Part shown: in pieces, positions 57,785-64,000 of the stretch
Layout of the letters: each line of letters opens with the position of its first letter
Numbering within the stretch: position 1 is the stretch's first letter
NCBI RefSeq assembly: GCF_014650435.1
Contig: NZ_BMUY01000004.1
Span: 533,012-597,011 of the forward strand
Source of the DNA: Streptomyces tendae
Lineage (GTDB): Bacteria; Actinomycetota; Actinomycetes; Streptomycetales; Streptomycetaceae
Length of the DNA stretch: 64,000 nucleotides
Direction of reading: 5' to 3'
The notes under the pieces: generated by a model
What the model saw: only the letters and a program-made list of their open reading frames with translations
Database searches by the model: none
What the model was told of the DNA's origin: nothing
Position numbers and translations under genes: made by a program

Positions 57785-58324
57785 ATGTCCGCGTTCCTGC
57801 AGCAACTCCCCGCGCTCCTGGGCGTCGTCATCGGCGCCCTCGGTTCCTATCTCGCCGTGGTCCGCAGCGACCGTGCCCGGTTCGACCGGGAGACGGCGGC
57901 CCGCTGGGAGGAGCGCAGGCTCGCGGTCTACGCCGACTACGCACGGACCGTGAAGACCTCCGTCACGCTGACCTACCGGATCGCCGCCCACCTCGGCAAC
58001 GACCCGCACCCGCATCCCCTGGCTCCCGCGGACGCCGCGCCCGCCCAGGCCGAGGCCGCCCTCGCCCGGGACCCGGCCGGTGAGGCACTGCTCCTGCTGG
58101 GCAGCAGGGACGTGGTGGAGAAGGCGCGGGTCTGGGTGGTGGCGGTCATGGAGATGGAGCGCTTCCTGCGCGAGGAGGCCCACGACCCGGCGGCCTGGCG
58201 GGCCCTGCTGGAAGGACAGCGCGCCGCGCGTGAGGGCTACTACACGGCCGTACGGGAGGACCTGGCGCTGCCGCCGGGGCACGGCGCCCGGTGGCCGTTG
58301 CCGCCCGTCAGCGGTAGCCGGTGA
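57785..58324 (+). CDS. Hypothetical protein with N-terminal membrane helix
   Basis: A 179-aa protein starts at ATG 57785 (MSAFLQQLPALLGVVIGALGSYLAVV). The first 26 residues form a membrane helix or uncleaved signal anchor. A helical cytoplasmic part follows with RFDRETAARWEERRLAVYADYARTVK and EKARVWVVAVMEMERFLREEAHDPAAW. It has the look of the small uncharacterised membrane-anchored helical proteins common in Streptomyces. I know no function. Its last 17 bases overlap the convergent SDR gene. Confidence 0.8.
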   Translation: MSAFLQQLPALLGVVIGALGSYLAVVRSDRARFDRETAARWEERRLAVYADYARTVKTSVTLTYRIAAHLGNDPHPHPLAPADAAPAQAEAALARDPAGEALLLLGSRDVVEKARVWVVAVMEMERFLREEAHDPAAWRALLEGQRAAREGYYTAVREDLALPPGHGARWPLPPVSGSR

Positions 58325-59234
58325 CGTCGGCGGGCTTGTCCGCGTCCTGCACCTCGACGAGGTACCGCCAGGCGTCCGGGCGGCTGCCGTCGAGGTCGGT
58401 GAAGCCGTACTCCTGGGCGAGTCCGCCGCTGGACAGCGACTGCCCGTTGAAGCGCGCCACACCCGGGTCGGCGGCGAGTGCGGCGACGGCACGGCCGACG
58501 TAGCGGGGCGTCTCGGAGATGGCGAAGTGCGGGACGCGGTCGAGGGCGTCGCGCCAGTTCTCCTCGCGTACGCCGAAGTGGTCGAGCATGATCTCCGAGC
58601 GCAGCCAGCCGGGGGTGAGCGCGACGGCCGTGGCACCGCGCGGACCCACCTCGTGCCCGAGGGAGAAGGCCATGCGCAGGACGGACGTCTTGGCCAGGTC
58701 GTAGAAGAACGAGTTGCGGTAGTGGTCGCGGTTGTAGGCGTCGGTGCCGTCGGTGACCTCGACGACGAGCCCGCCGGGGCGGCGCAGCAGCAGCGGCAGC
58801 GCGTGGTGGCTGGTGATGGCGTGGGTCTCGACGGCGAGCCGCAGCAGCCTGAGCCCCTTGTCCAGGTCGTGCTCCCAGACCGGGCTGTCCCACTCGAAGA
58901 GGTTCTCGCCGCCCCAGATGTCGTTGACCAGGATGTCGAGGCGGGCCTGCTCGCTGGCGATGCGGTCGACGACGGCGGCGACCTGCGGCGGGTCGAGGTG
59001 GTCGGCGGGTACGGCGATGCCGCGTCCGCCCGCCTCGGTGACCAGGTCGGCGGTGTCCTCGATCGACTCGGGGCGGTCGTACTCCGAGCGCCGGGCGCGG
59101 GTGCTGCGGCCGGTGACGTAGACGGTGGCGCCGGCCGCGCCCAGTTCGACGGCGGTGCCCCGTCCGGCGCCGCGGGTCGCCCCGGCGACCAGTGCGACCC
59201 TGCCTGCCAGCGGGCCTTTCGGTGACCCTGTCAT
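58308..59234 (-). CDS. SDR family oxidoreductase (atypical, 308 aa)
   Basis: This SDR is longer than usual (308 aa). The cofactor motif is VAGATRGAGRG (16-26), and the active-site triad is replaced in part: NDIWGGE takes the place of NNAG, and FYDLAKTSVLRMAF supplies YxxxK. The C-terminal extension (GQSLSSGGLAQEYGFTDLDGSRPDAWRYLVEVQDADKP) is typical of a subgroup of uncharacterised SDRs. It converges on and overlaps the preceding gene. The substrate is unknown. Confidence 0.88.
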   Translation of the reverse strand: MTGSPKGPLAGRVALVAGATRGAGRGTAVELGAAGATVYVTGRSTRARRSEYDRPESIEDTADLVTEAGGRGIAVPADHLDPPQVAAVVDRIASEQARLDILVNDIWGGENLFEWDSPVWEHDLDKGLRLLRLAVETHAITSHHALPLLLRRPGGLVVEVTDGTDAYNRDHYRNSFFYDLAKTSVLRMAFSLGHEVGPRGATAVALTPGWLRSEIMLDHFGVREENWRDALDRVPHFAISETPRYVGRAVAALAADPGVARFNGQSLSSGGLAQEYGFTDLDGSRPDAWRYLVEVQDADKPADVTGYR

Positions 59235-59395
59235 GTCCGGCTCCCGTCCTCTCCCTCACGTCCGCGCGTGCTCACGTACCGCACTGGCTCACGTTCCGCA
59301 CGAGCGATGTCGTGTTCGAGAGTGCCCGGGAAGCCGGACATCTTCTGTCACCTTTTGCCGCGTGTCCGGGACGATCTCGACCGCGACCGCCCGGG

Positions 59396-60025
59396 TCAGT
59401 GCCCGCGCTTGATCCACTCCTGAAGGTGCGGGGCCTCGGCGCCGATCGTCGTGGAGTCGCCGTGGCCGGTGCGGACCTCGGTCTCGGGCGGGAGGACCAG
59501 CAGCTTGTCCCGGATCGAGTCGATGATCGTCGGGAAGTGCGAGTAGGACCGGCCGGTGGCGCCGGGACCGCCCTGGAAGAGGGTGTCGCCGGTGAAGACG
59601 GTGCCGAGGCCGGGGTCGTAGAGGCAGACCGCGCCGGGTGCGTGGCCCGGGGTGTGCAGGACGGTCAGGTCGGCGCCGGCGGCCTCGATGACGAGGTCGT
59701 CGGTCAGCCAGGCGTCCGGGTCGCGGTCGGGGTGGGTCTGGTGCCACAGGGGGAGGTCGTCGCGGTGCAGCCAGATGGTGGCGCCGGTGCGGTCGGCGAG
59801 CGCGGGCGCGGCACCCACGTGGTCGTTGTGGGCGTGGGTGCACACGATGGCGGTGAGCCTGCGGTCGCCGACGGCCTCGGCGATCGCGTCGGCGTCGTGG
59901 GCGGCGTCGATGACCACGACCTCGTGGTCGTCGCCGACCAGCCAGACGTTGTTGTCGACGTCCCAGGTGCCGCCGTCGAGGCTGAACTGTCCCGAGGTGA
60001 CGAGGCGTTCGATGCGGGCGGCCAT
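59396..60025 (-). CDS. Metallo-beta-lactamase-fold hydrolase (partner of formaldehyde oxidation)
   Basis: This 209-aa MBL-fold protein has the Zn motif THAHNDHVGA, then TPGHAPGAVCLY and FTGDTLFQGGPGATGRS, as in glyoxalase II-like hydrolases. ATG 60025 overlaps the stop of the mycothiol-dependent dehydrogenase by one base (TGATG), so the two are coupled. Its likely task is to hydrolyse the S-formylmycothiol made by the dehydrogenase, as the glutathione system does with its own hydrolase. That is inferred from the coupling and fold, and is consistent with the conserved pairing in actinobacteria. Confidence 0.88.
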   Translation of the reverse strand: MAARIERLVTSGQFSLDGGTWDVDNNVWLVGDDHEVVVIDAAHDADAIAEAVGDRRLTAIVCTHAHNDHVGAAPALADRTGATIWLHRDDLPLWHQTHPDRDPDAWLTDDLVIEAAGADLTVLHTPGHAPGAVCLYDPGLGTVFTGDTLFQGGPGATGRSYSHFPTIIDSIRDKLLVLPPETEVRTGHGDSTTIGAEAPHLQEWIKRGH

Positions 60026-61113
60026 CAGAGCACCACCACCGAACGCAGTACGTCGCCGGCGTGCATCCGGTCGAACGCCTGCTCCACCTGGTCGAGGCGG
60101 ATGGTCTCGGTGACGAACTTGCCGAGGTCCAGGCGGCCCTGGAGGTGGAGGTCGATGAGCATCGGGAAGTCGCGGGAGGGCAGGCAGTCGCCGTACCAGG
60201 AGGACTTGAGCGAGCCGCCGCGGCCGAACACGTCGAGCAGCGGCAGTTCCAGCTTCATCTCGGGCGTCGGTACGCCGACGAGGACGACGGTGCCGGCCAG
60301 GTCGCGGGCGTAGAAGGCCTGCCGGTAGGTCTCGGGGCGGCCGACGGCCTCGATGACGACGTCGGCGCCGAAGCCGCCGGTCAGTTCGCGGATCGCGTCG
60401 ACGGGGTCGGTCTCGCGGGAGTTGACGGTGTGGGTGGCGCCCATGCCCCGGGCGGTCTCCAGCTTGCGGTCGTCGATGTCCACGGCGATGACCTTGGCGG
60501 CGCCCGCCAGGTGGGACCCGGCGATCGCCGCGTCGCCGACGCCGCCGCAGCCGATGACGGCGACGGTGTCGCCGCGGCCGACGTTGCCGGTGTTGATGGC
60601 GGCGCCGATGCCGGCCATCACTCCGCAGCCGAGGAGCCCGGCCACCTCGGCCGAGACGGCCGGGTCGACCTTGGTGCACTGTCCGGCGGCGACCAGGGTC
60701 TTCTCCGCGAAGGCGCCGATGCCGAGGGCCGGGGAGAGTTCCTGACCGGTCGACGCCAGGGTCATCTTCTGCTCGGCGTTGTGGGTGTCGAAGCAGTACC
60801 AGGGCCGTCCGCGCAGACAGGCCCGGCACTTGCCGCACACGGCACGCCAGTTGAGGATCACGAAGTCGCCGGGGGCCACTTCGGTGACCCCGGCGCCGAC
60901 CGACTCGACCACGCCCGCGGCCTCGTGGCCCAGCAGGAACGGGAACTCGTCGTTGATGCCGCCCTGCTTGTAGTGCAGGTCGGTGTGGCACACCCCGCAG
61001 GCCTGGATCTTGACCACGGCCTCACCCGGGCCGGGGTCCGGCACGACGATCGTCTCGATCCGCACCGGCTCGTCCTTGCCCGGTGCGATCACGCCGCGTA
61101 CTTCCTGCGCCAT
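60025..61113 (-). CDS. mscR: S-(hydroxymethyl)mycothiol dehydrogenase
   Basis: This 362-aa zinc alcohol dehydrogenase matches the mycothiol-dependent formaldehyde dehydrogenase: [28 protein letters not shown] (catalytic Zn Cys and His), the structural Zn loop [41 protein letters not shown] and [12 protein letters not shown] for NAD. It oxidises the spontaneous adduct of mycothiol and formaldehyde to S-formylmycothiol. The same enzyme reduces S-nitrosomycothiol. It is coupled to the MBL-fold hydrolase downstream. Mycothiol genes are not in the window. Confidence 0.94.
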   Translation of the reverse strand: MAQEVRGVIAPGKDEPVRIETIVVPDPGPGEAVVKIQACGVCHTDLHYKQGGINDEFPFLLGHEAAGVVESVGAGVTEVAPGDFVILNWRAVCGKCRACLRGRPWYCFDTHNAEQKMTLASTGQELSPALGIGAFAEKTLVAAGQCTKVDPAVSAEVAGLLGCGVMAGIGAAINTGNVGRGDTVAVIGCGGVGDAAIAGSHLAGAAKVIAVDIDDRKLETARGMGATHTVNSRETDPVDAIRELTGGFGADVVIEAVGRPETYRQAFYARDLAGTVVLVGVPTPEMKLELPLLDVFGRGGSLKSSWYGDCLPSRDFPMLIDLHLQGRLDLGKFVTETIRLDQVEQAFDRMHAGDVLRSVVVL

Positions 61114-61243
61114 GGTCCTGACCCCTTCCTCGGCCGTTCAGCATTCCCCCAGACCCTACGCGCAAGTGATCGCGAAGGGGCAGGTGACGGGGCGGTTCAC
61201 GGGGTCCGGCCGGCCGACCGGACCCCGGCGGCCGGCGCGGGCG

Positions 61244-61528
61244 TCAGCCCAGGGCGGGGACGACGCCGAACAGAGGCGAGACCAGGCCGGTGACCTGCTG
61301 GAGCTGCTGGAGATCCTGCAGCCGGTTCAGCTGCTGGGACGGGAGCGGCATCCGCGCCCGGTCCTCGGCGGGCATGTCGTTGACCGCCAGCGAGTCGAGG
61401 GTGTTCGTCACGCTGAGCTTCTGCGTGCCCAGCGCGCCCGCGTCGGCCGCGCTCGCCATCGGGGCGGCGAGGCCGGTGACACCGGCGGCGAGCCCGACGG
61501 CGGCGACGATACGTCGTGTTGAGATCAT
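61244..61528 (-). CDS. Small secreted protein (94 aa)
   Basis: ATG 61528 begins a clear signal peptide (MISTRRIVAAVGLAAGVTGLAAP...ASA, cleavage near residue 27). The mature 67-residue part reads ADAGALGTQKLSVTNTLDSLAVNDMPAEDRARMPLPSQQLNRLQDLQQLQQVTGLV. It is helical with a Gln/Leu-rich segment. Small secreted proteins of this type occur widely in Streptomyces, and no function is known to me. It lacks chaplin features (no GN..S/Cys pattern). It is probably monocistronic. Confidence 0.8.
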   Translation of the reverse strand: MISTRRIVAAVGLAAGVTGLAAPMASAADAGALGTQKLSVTNTLDSLAVNDMPAEDRARMPLPSQQLNRLQDLQQLQQVTGLVSPLFGVVPALG

Positions 61529-61709
61529 GTCCTGCGCAACGCGCTCGGCCCGGGGGCGGACACGGGCGGGCGGCGCGGCTCACCCGTGAGGACCAGTGTC
61601 ACGGGTGGCGTTGCCGTGGGCGCCGGGACGGAGGAAGCTCGAAGGGAGAGGGCCGGGACGGCCCGTTCCCGCTGCGGGCCGCGGCCTTCGACCTTCGAAG
61701 GAGGTCGTC

Positions 61710-62075
61710 ATGAGCACCACGGCAGGCCCCGGCTTCGACACCGAAGCGTTGCGCCGGGGCATCGAAGGAGAGACGGCGGCACCCCTGTTGTCGCTGTACG
61801 CGCGGGACGCGGAGGTCCGCATCGTCGACCGGTACGACCAGCCCAGCCGCCCCAAGGTCCTGCACGGCCGGGACGAGATCGCCGAGATGCTCGACGACGT
61901 CTACAGCCGCGACATGACCCACCGGATGGGACACTGCGTGGTCCAGGGCGATCAGGTGGCGTTCAGCGAGGAGTGCACCTATCCGGACGGGGTGCGGGTC
62001 CTGGCCGAGTCGATGCTGTCGTTGCGCGACGGCGAGATCGTCGAGCAGACCATGATCCAGGCCTGGGACGAGTAG
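61710..62075 (+). CDS. SnoaL-like / NTF2-fold protein
   Basis: This 121-aa protein starts at ATG 61710 with AAGGAGG six bases upstream; the frame runs upstream but has no better start. It has the NTF2-like pattern: LYARDAEVRIVDRYDQPSRPKVLHGRDEIAEML, then VAFSEECTYPDGVRVLAESMLSLRDGEIVEQTMIQAW. It is a soluble, pocket-forming protein whose ligand or reaction is unknown. It is the second NTF2-fold protein in the window, and unlike the first it has no adjacent regulator. Confidence 0.87.
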   Translation: MSTTAGPGFDTEALRRGIEGETAAPLLSLYARDAEVRIVDRYDQPSRPKVLHGRDEIAEMLDDVYSRDMTHRMGHCVVQGDQVAFSEECTYPDGVRVLAESMLSLRDGEIVEQTMIQAWDE

Positions 62076-62114
62076 CCCCGGGCCGTCAGAGGGCGGTCGG
62101 GGTCGGGGGCCGGG

Positions 62115-63125
62115 TCAGCGTGTCCAGGCGCTGTATTCCATGACGTCGCCCGCCGCGACGCCGTACTCCGGCTGCGCCTCGGTGAAGGTGGTCTCCAGAC
62201 CGAGGACGGCTCCGGTGTCCGGGTTCATGATCAGCATGCGGCGTACGCCCGTCACCTCGTGGACGTATGCCTGACCGTGCCGCCCGAGGCGGTCGGTGAC
62301 CTCGCCGGCGGGCCGCAGTCCGCCGGTGTCCGCGAGGAGGCGGACGAGGGCCGCCGACTCGCGGGCGCCCAGCGTCCAGTTGTCGAGGAGCAGGTCGGCC
62401 GCGTCGAGCAACTGGGCGATGTCCATGGTGTCGGTGTGCTGGGCCTCTTCCAGGTAGGCGCGCAGCCGGTCGGGGTCGTGCGGCGGTGGGGAGTGGGGCG
62501 GGGCGTCGCTCCAGCTCGGCGGGTACGTCGTGTCGCTGACGACACGGCCGTCCTCGACCTGGCGGGGGTTGCCGTCCTCGTCCTCGCCGATGACCGGGCG
62601 GCCCGGGTGGCGGGGGTCGGTGGCCACCACCAACTCGGTGTGTCGGCCGTCGGCCGTCCAGCGCACCACACGCTCCTCGGGCAGCGTGATCGGGGGCGCG
62701 TCGTCGGACATGCCGAGACTCCAGGACTGTACGTGCGTGCCCTTGCGCAGGCCCGGCTCCCCGTCGGTCGCGGCGGCCTCGGCGCGTTCGGCGAGCAGGT
62801 CCAGCGGCACGGGCGTGGCGTCGGCGCGTACGACCAGCGGGCGGGGCGCGGCGACGGCGGGCGGAGCGCTCGGACCGGCCAGCAGCAGGGTCAGTGCGGT
62901 CACGGCGACCACGAGGGTGGCGGCCAGGCCCCAGGCCAGGCGCACGCCCCGGTGGGCGGACCGGCCGCCGGTCGGCCGCCACCGGGAGGCCGGGGCGGGC
63001 GGCGGCTCGTGCAGCAGCCGGTGCAGGTGCCGTTCGCCGCGGTGGTCGAGCGGTCCGTCGGCGTGCTGCGGGGCATCGGCCGGCACCGGGTTGGCGCGGC
63101 GCAGGAGGTCGAGTTCGTCAGCCAT
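62115..63125 (-). CDS. CU044_5270-type membrane-anchored protein (anti-sigma-like partner)
   Basis: This 336-aa protein has a cytoplasmic N-terminus ([17 protein letters not shown]...HRLL), one membrane helix ([25 protein letters not shown], about 60-83) and an extracellular domain of mixed strands and helices. The domain ends [27 protein letters not shown]. This is the CU044_5270 family layout. Such proteins commonly follow an ECF sigma gene and probably act as, or derive from, its anti-sigma factor. Here the gene overlaps the sigma gene by eight bases. No zinc-binding anti-sigma motif is seen. Confidence 0.87.
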   Translation of the reverse strand: MADELDLLRRANPVPADAPQHADGPLDHRGERHLHRLLHEPPPAPASRWRPTGGRSAHRGVRLAWGLAATLVVAVTALTLLLAGPSAPPAVAAPRPLVVRADATPVPLDLLAERAEAAATDGEPGLRKGTHVQSWSLGMSDDAPPITLPEERVVRWTADGRHTELVVATDPRHPGRPVIGEDEDGNPRQVEDGRVVSDTTYPPSWSDAPPHSPPPHDPDRLRAYLEEAQHTDTMDIAQLLDAADLLLDNWTLGARESAALVRLLADTGGLRPAGEVTDRLGRHGQAYVHEVTGVRRMLIMNPDTGAVLGLETTFTEAQPEYGVAAGDVMEYSAWTR

Positions 63126-63699
63126 GGCCGTGTTCCTTCGCGGTGGTGGCGTCGACGGCGGTCGCCGGATGCGGGCGGTGCGGGGCGGTGGCGGAGGCCG
63201 GGCCCATGCGGTCGATCTCCGTTCTCAGCCGGGCGCGGGCGCGGTGCAGCCGCATCGCTGCGGCCCGGCTGCCGCAGCCGAGGGCGACGGCCAGCTCGTC
63301 GACTCCGAGCTCCTCCCAGGCCGTCAGCCGCAGCACCTCCTGGTCCCTGGCGGAGAGCCGGGCGAGGGCCTCGTGCACCCAGCCGCCGGGCGGCTCCGCC
63401 TCGGGTCCCGAGGTGATGTGCCGCCCGTGCGCGGCGTCGTCGTTGCCCAGCCGGGCGAGGAGCCGGCGGCGGCGTCCCTGGCCGCGTACCGCGTTGGCCA
63501 GGCAGTTGCGTGCCACCCCGTACAGCCAGGGCAGCGGGGTGTGCGGCAGTTCCGCACGGCGGCGCCAGGCCACCGTGAAGACCTCCGCCACCACTTCCTC
63601 GACCTCGCCCGTGCGCCCGTCCAGCCGGCGCGCCACGTAGCGGCTGACCGCCCAGTAGTGCTCCCGGTAGGCAGCGGCGAAGATCTCGTCGTTGCTCAT
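63118..63699 (-). CDS. ECF RNA polymerase sigma factor
   Basis: This 193-aa sigma factor has region 2 ([14 protein letters not shown]...[18 protein letters not shown]...[16 protein letters not shown]) and region 4 ([52 protein letters not shown]). A disordered C-terminal tail of about 25 residues follows. It starts at ATG 63699 and overlaps the membrane-anchored partner gene. The pair is typical of ECF/CU044-type modules. The promoter it recognises is unknown. Its upstream gap is shared with ctaD. Confidence 0.92.
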   Translation of the reverse strand: MSNDEIFAAAYREHYWAVSRYVARRLDGRTGEVEEVVAEVFTVAWRRRAELPHTPLPWLYGVARNCLANAVRGQGRRRRLLARLGNDDAAHGRHITSGPEAEPPGGWVHEALARLSARDQEVLRLTAWEELGVDELAVALGCGSRAAAMRLHRARARLRTEIDRMGPASATAPHRPHPATAVDATTAKEHGHG

Positions 63700-63804
63700 G
63701 TTCCGTATCTGTCCGGCACCCTCGTGATCGTCACGGTTGTCTTCGTGACGCTCGTCTCGTCCGTCGAGTGTGACGTGCGGGCCGGCCGCGGACACAGGCG
63801 GGGC

Positions 63805-64000
63805 GTGAGGAACTCCAAGAGCATCAAGTGGCTGACGACCACGGACCACAAGACGATCGGCACGTTGTATCTGGTGACGTCGTTCGCCTTCTTCTGTATC
63901 GGTGGCGTGATGGCGCTGTTCATGCGCGCCGAGCTGGCTCGACCTGGTCTGCAGATCATGTCGAACGAGCAGTTCAACCAGGCGTTCACGATGCACGGCA
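63805..64000 (+). CDS. ctaD: Cytochrome c oxidase subunit I (CtaD), cut by window end
   Basis: An open frame runs from GTG 63805 to the window end (about 65 residues). It encodes [21 protein letters not shown] and [15 protein letters not shown], the highly conserved N-terminus of actinobacterial CtaD. The C-terminus lies outside. Only six residues precede the first conserved motif. Many Streptomyces CtaD proteins have a longer N-terminal extension, so this may be a second paralogue. It belongs to the aa3-type oxidase that reduces oxygen at the membrane. The GTG has only a weak ribosome site. Confidence 0.9.
   Translation, partial: MRNSKSIKWLTTTDHKTIGTLYLVTSFAFFCIGGVMALFMRAELARPGLQIMSNEQFNQAFTMHG

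Noticed and set aside
61244..61528. The small secreted protein considered as a chaplin or rodlin.
   Set aside because: It lacks the chaplin Cys and Gly-Asn pattern and rodlin repeats.

Overview
The window reads as chromosomal DNA of a Streptomyces or a very close actinomycete. It is extremely GC-rich with strong third-position G/C bias, many genes start with GTG, and many neighbouring genes overlap by a few bases. The families are typical of the genus: DUF5133, DUF397, DUF5709, mycothiol-linked formaldehyde oxidation, a streptogrisin-type protease, a GH64 glucanase and TetR/PucR/large LuxR regulators. I see no tRNA, rRNA, CRISPR array, insertion sequence, integrase or phage gene. Two genes are cut by the window edges: a DHA2-type efflux pump at the left and a cytochrome c oxidase subunit I at the right.

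Layout. 1-8.7 kb: efflux pump; a ferredoxin-NADP reductase behind overlapping iron boxes; a four-gene operon of Roadblock-fold and DUF4388 proteins with no GTPase; a YihY membrane protein whose N-terminus appears frameshifted; an SDR; an unknown coiled-coil protein. 8.7-12.5 kb: a three-subunit cytoplasmic molybdenum hydroxylase like PaoABC. 12.5-17.1 kb: membrane and small orphan proteins around a two-gene ATP-grasp RiPP locus (tgmA precursor, tgmB ligase), the best specialised-metabolite candidate here. 17.2-24.7 kb: a TetR gene divergent from an NmrA-like/SnoaL pair with two operators between them, an ABC exporter, a HEAT-like protein, an anti-sigma-type ATPase/DUF397/XRE module and a methyltransferase. 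24.8-34.7 kb: a livFGHM plus binding-protein operon, preceded by a tandem 183-bp GC-rich repeat, a PucR regulator and a 981-aa LuxR-type regulator with a degenerate Walker A motif and an in-frame 24-bp minisatellite.

34.8-49.6 kb: carbohydrate and polymer degradation. There is a secreted cutinase/polyesterase, a Tat-exported GH64 beta-1,3-glucanase behind a LacI-type operator, a GH65 phosphorylase coupled to a beta-phosphoglucomutase-like HAD enzyme, a small-molecule kinase and an RpiR regulator. A SpoIIE-type phosphatase and a GT-C membrane protein are interspersed. 49.6-56.8 kb: an ATP-grasp enzyme, a TetR gene whose putative operator word recurs in front of a Zn-ribbon/OB-fold gene, a MalY/PatB-type aminotransferase, a protease with a C-terminal membrane anchor and an L,D-transpeptidase. 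56.9-64 kb: two SDRs, a mycothiol-dependent formaldehyde dehydrogenase translationally coupled to a metallo-beta-lactamase-fold hydrolase, small secreted and NTF2-like proteins, and an ECF sigma factor overlapping a membrane-anchored CU044_5270-type protein.

The window mixes housekeeping functions (redox, envelope, respiration) with accessory sensing and polymer-use genes. Most regulation has to be inferred from short palindromes placed between divergent genes. Several start sites were moved from the longest open frame to a start supported by a ribosome-binding site or by overlap coupling; this is stated in each entry.
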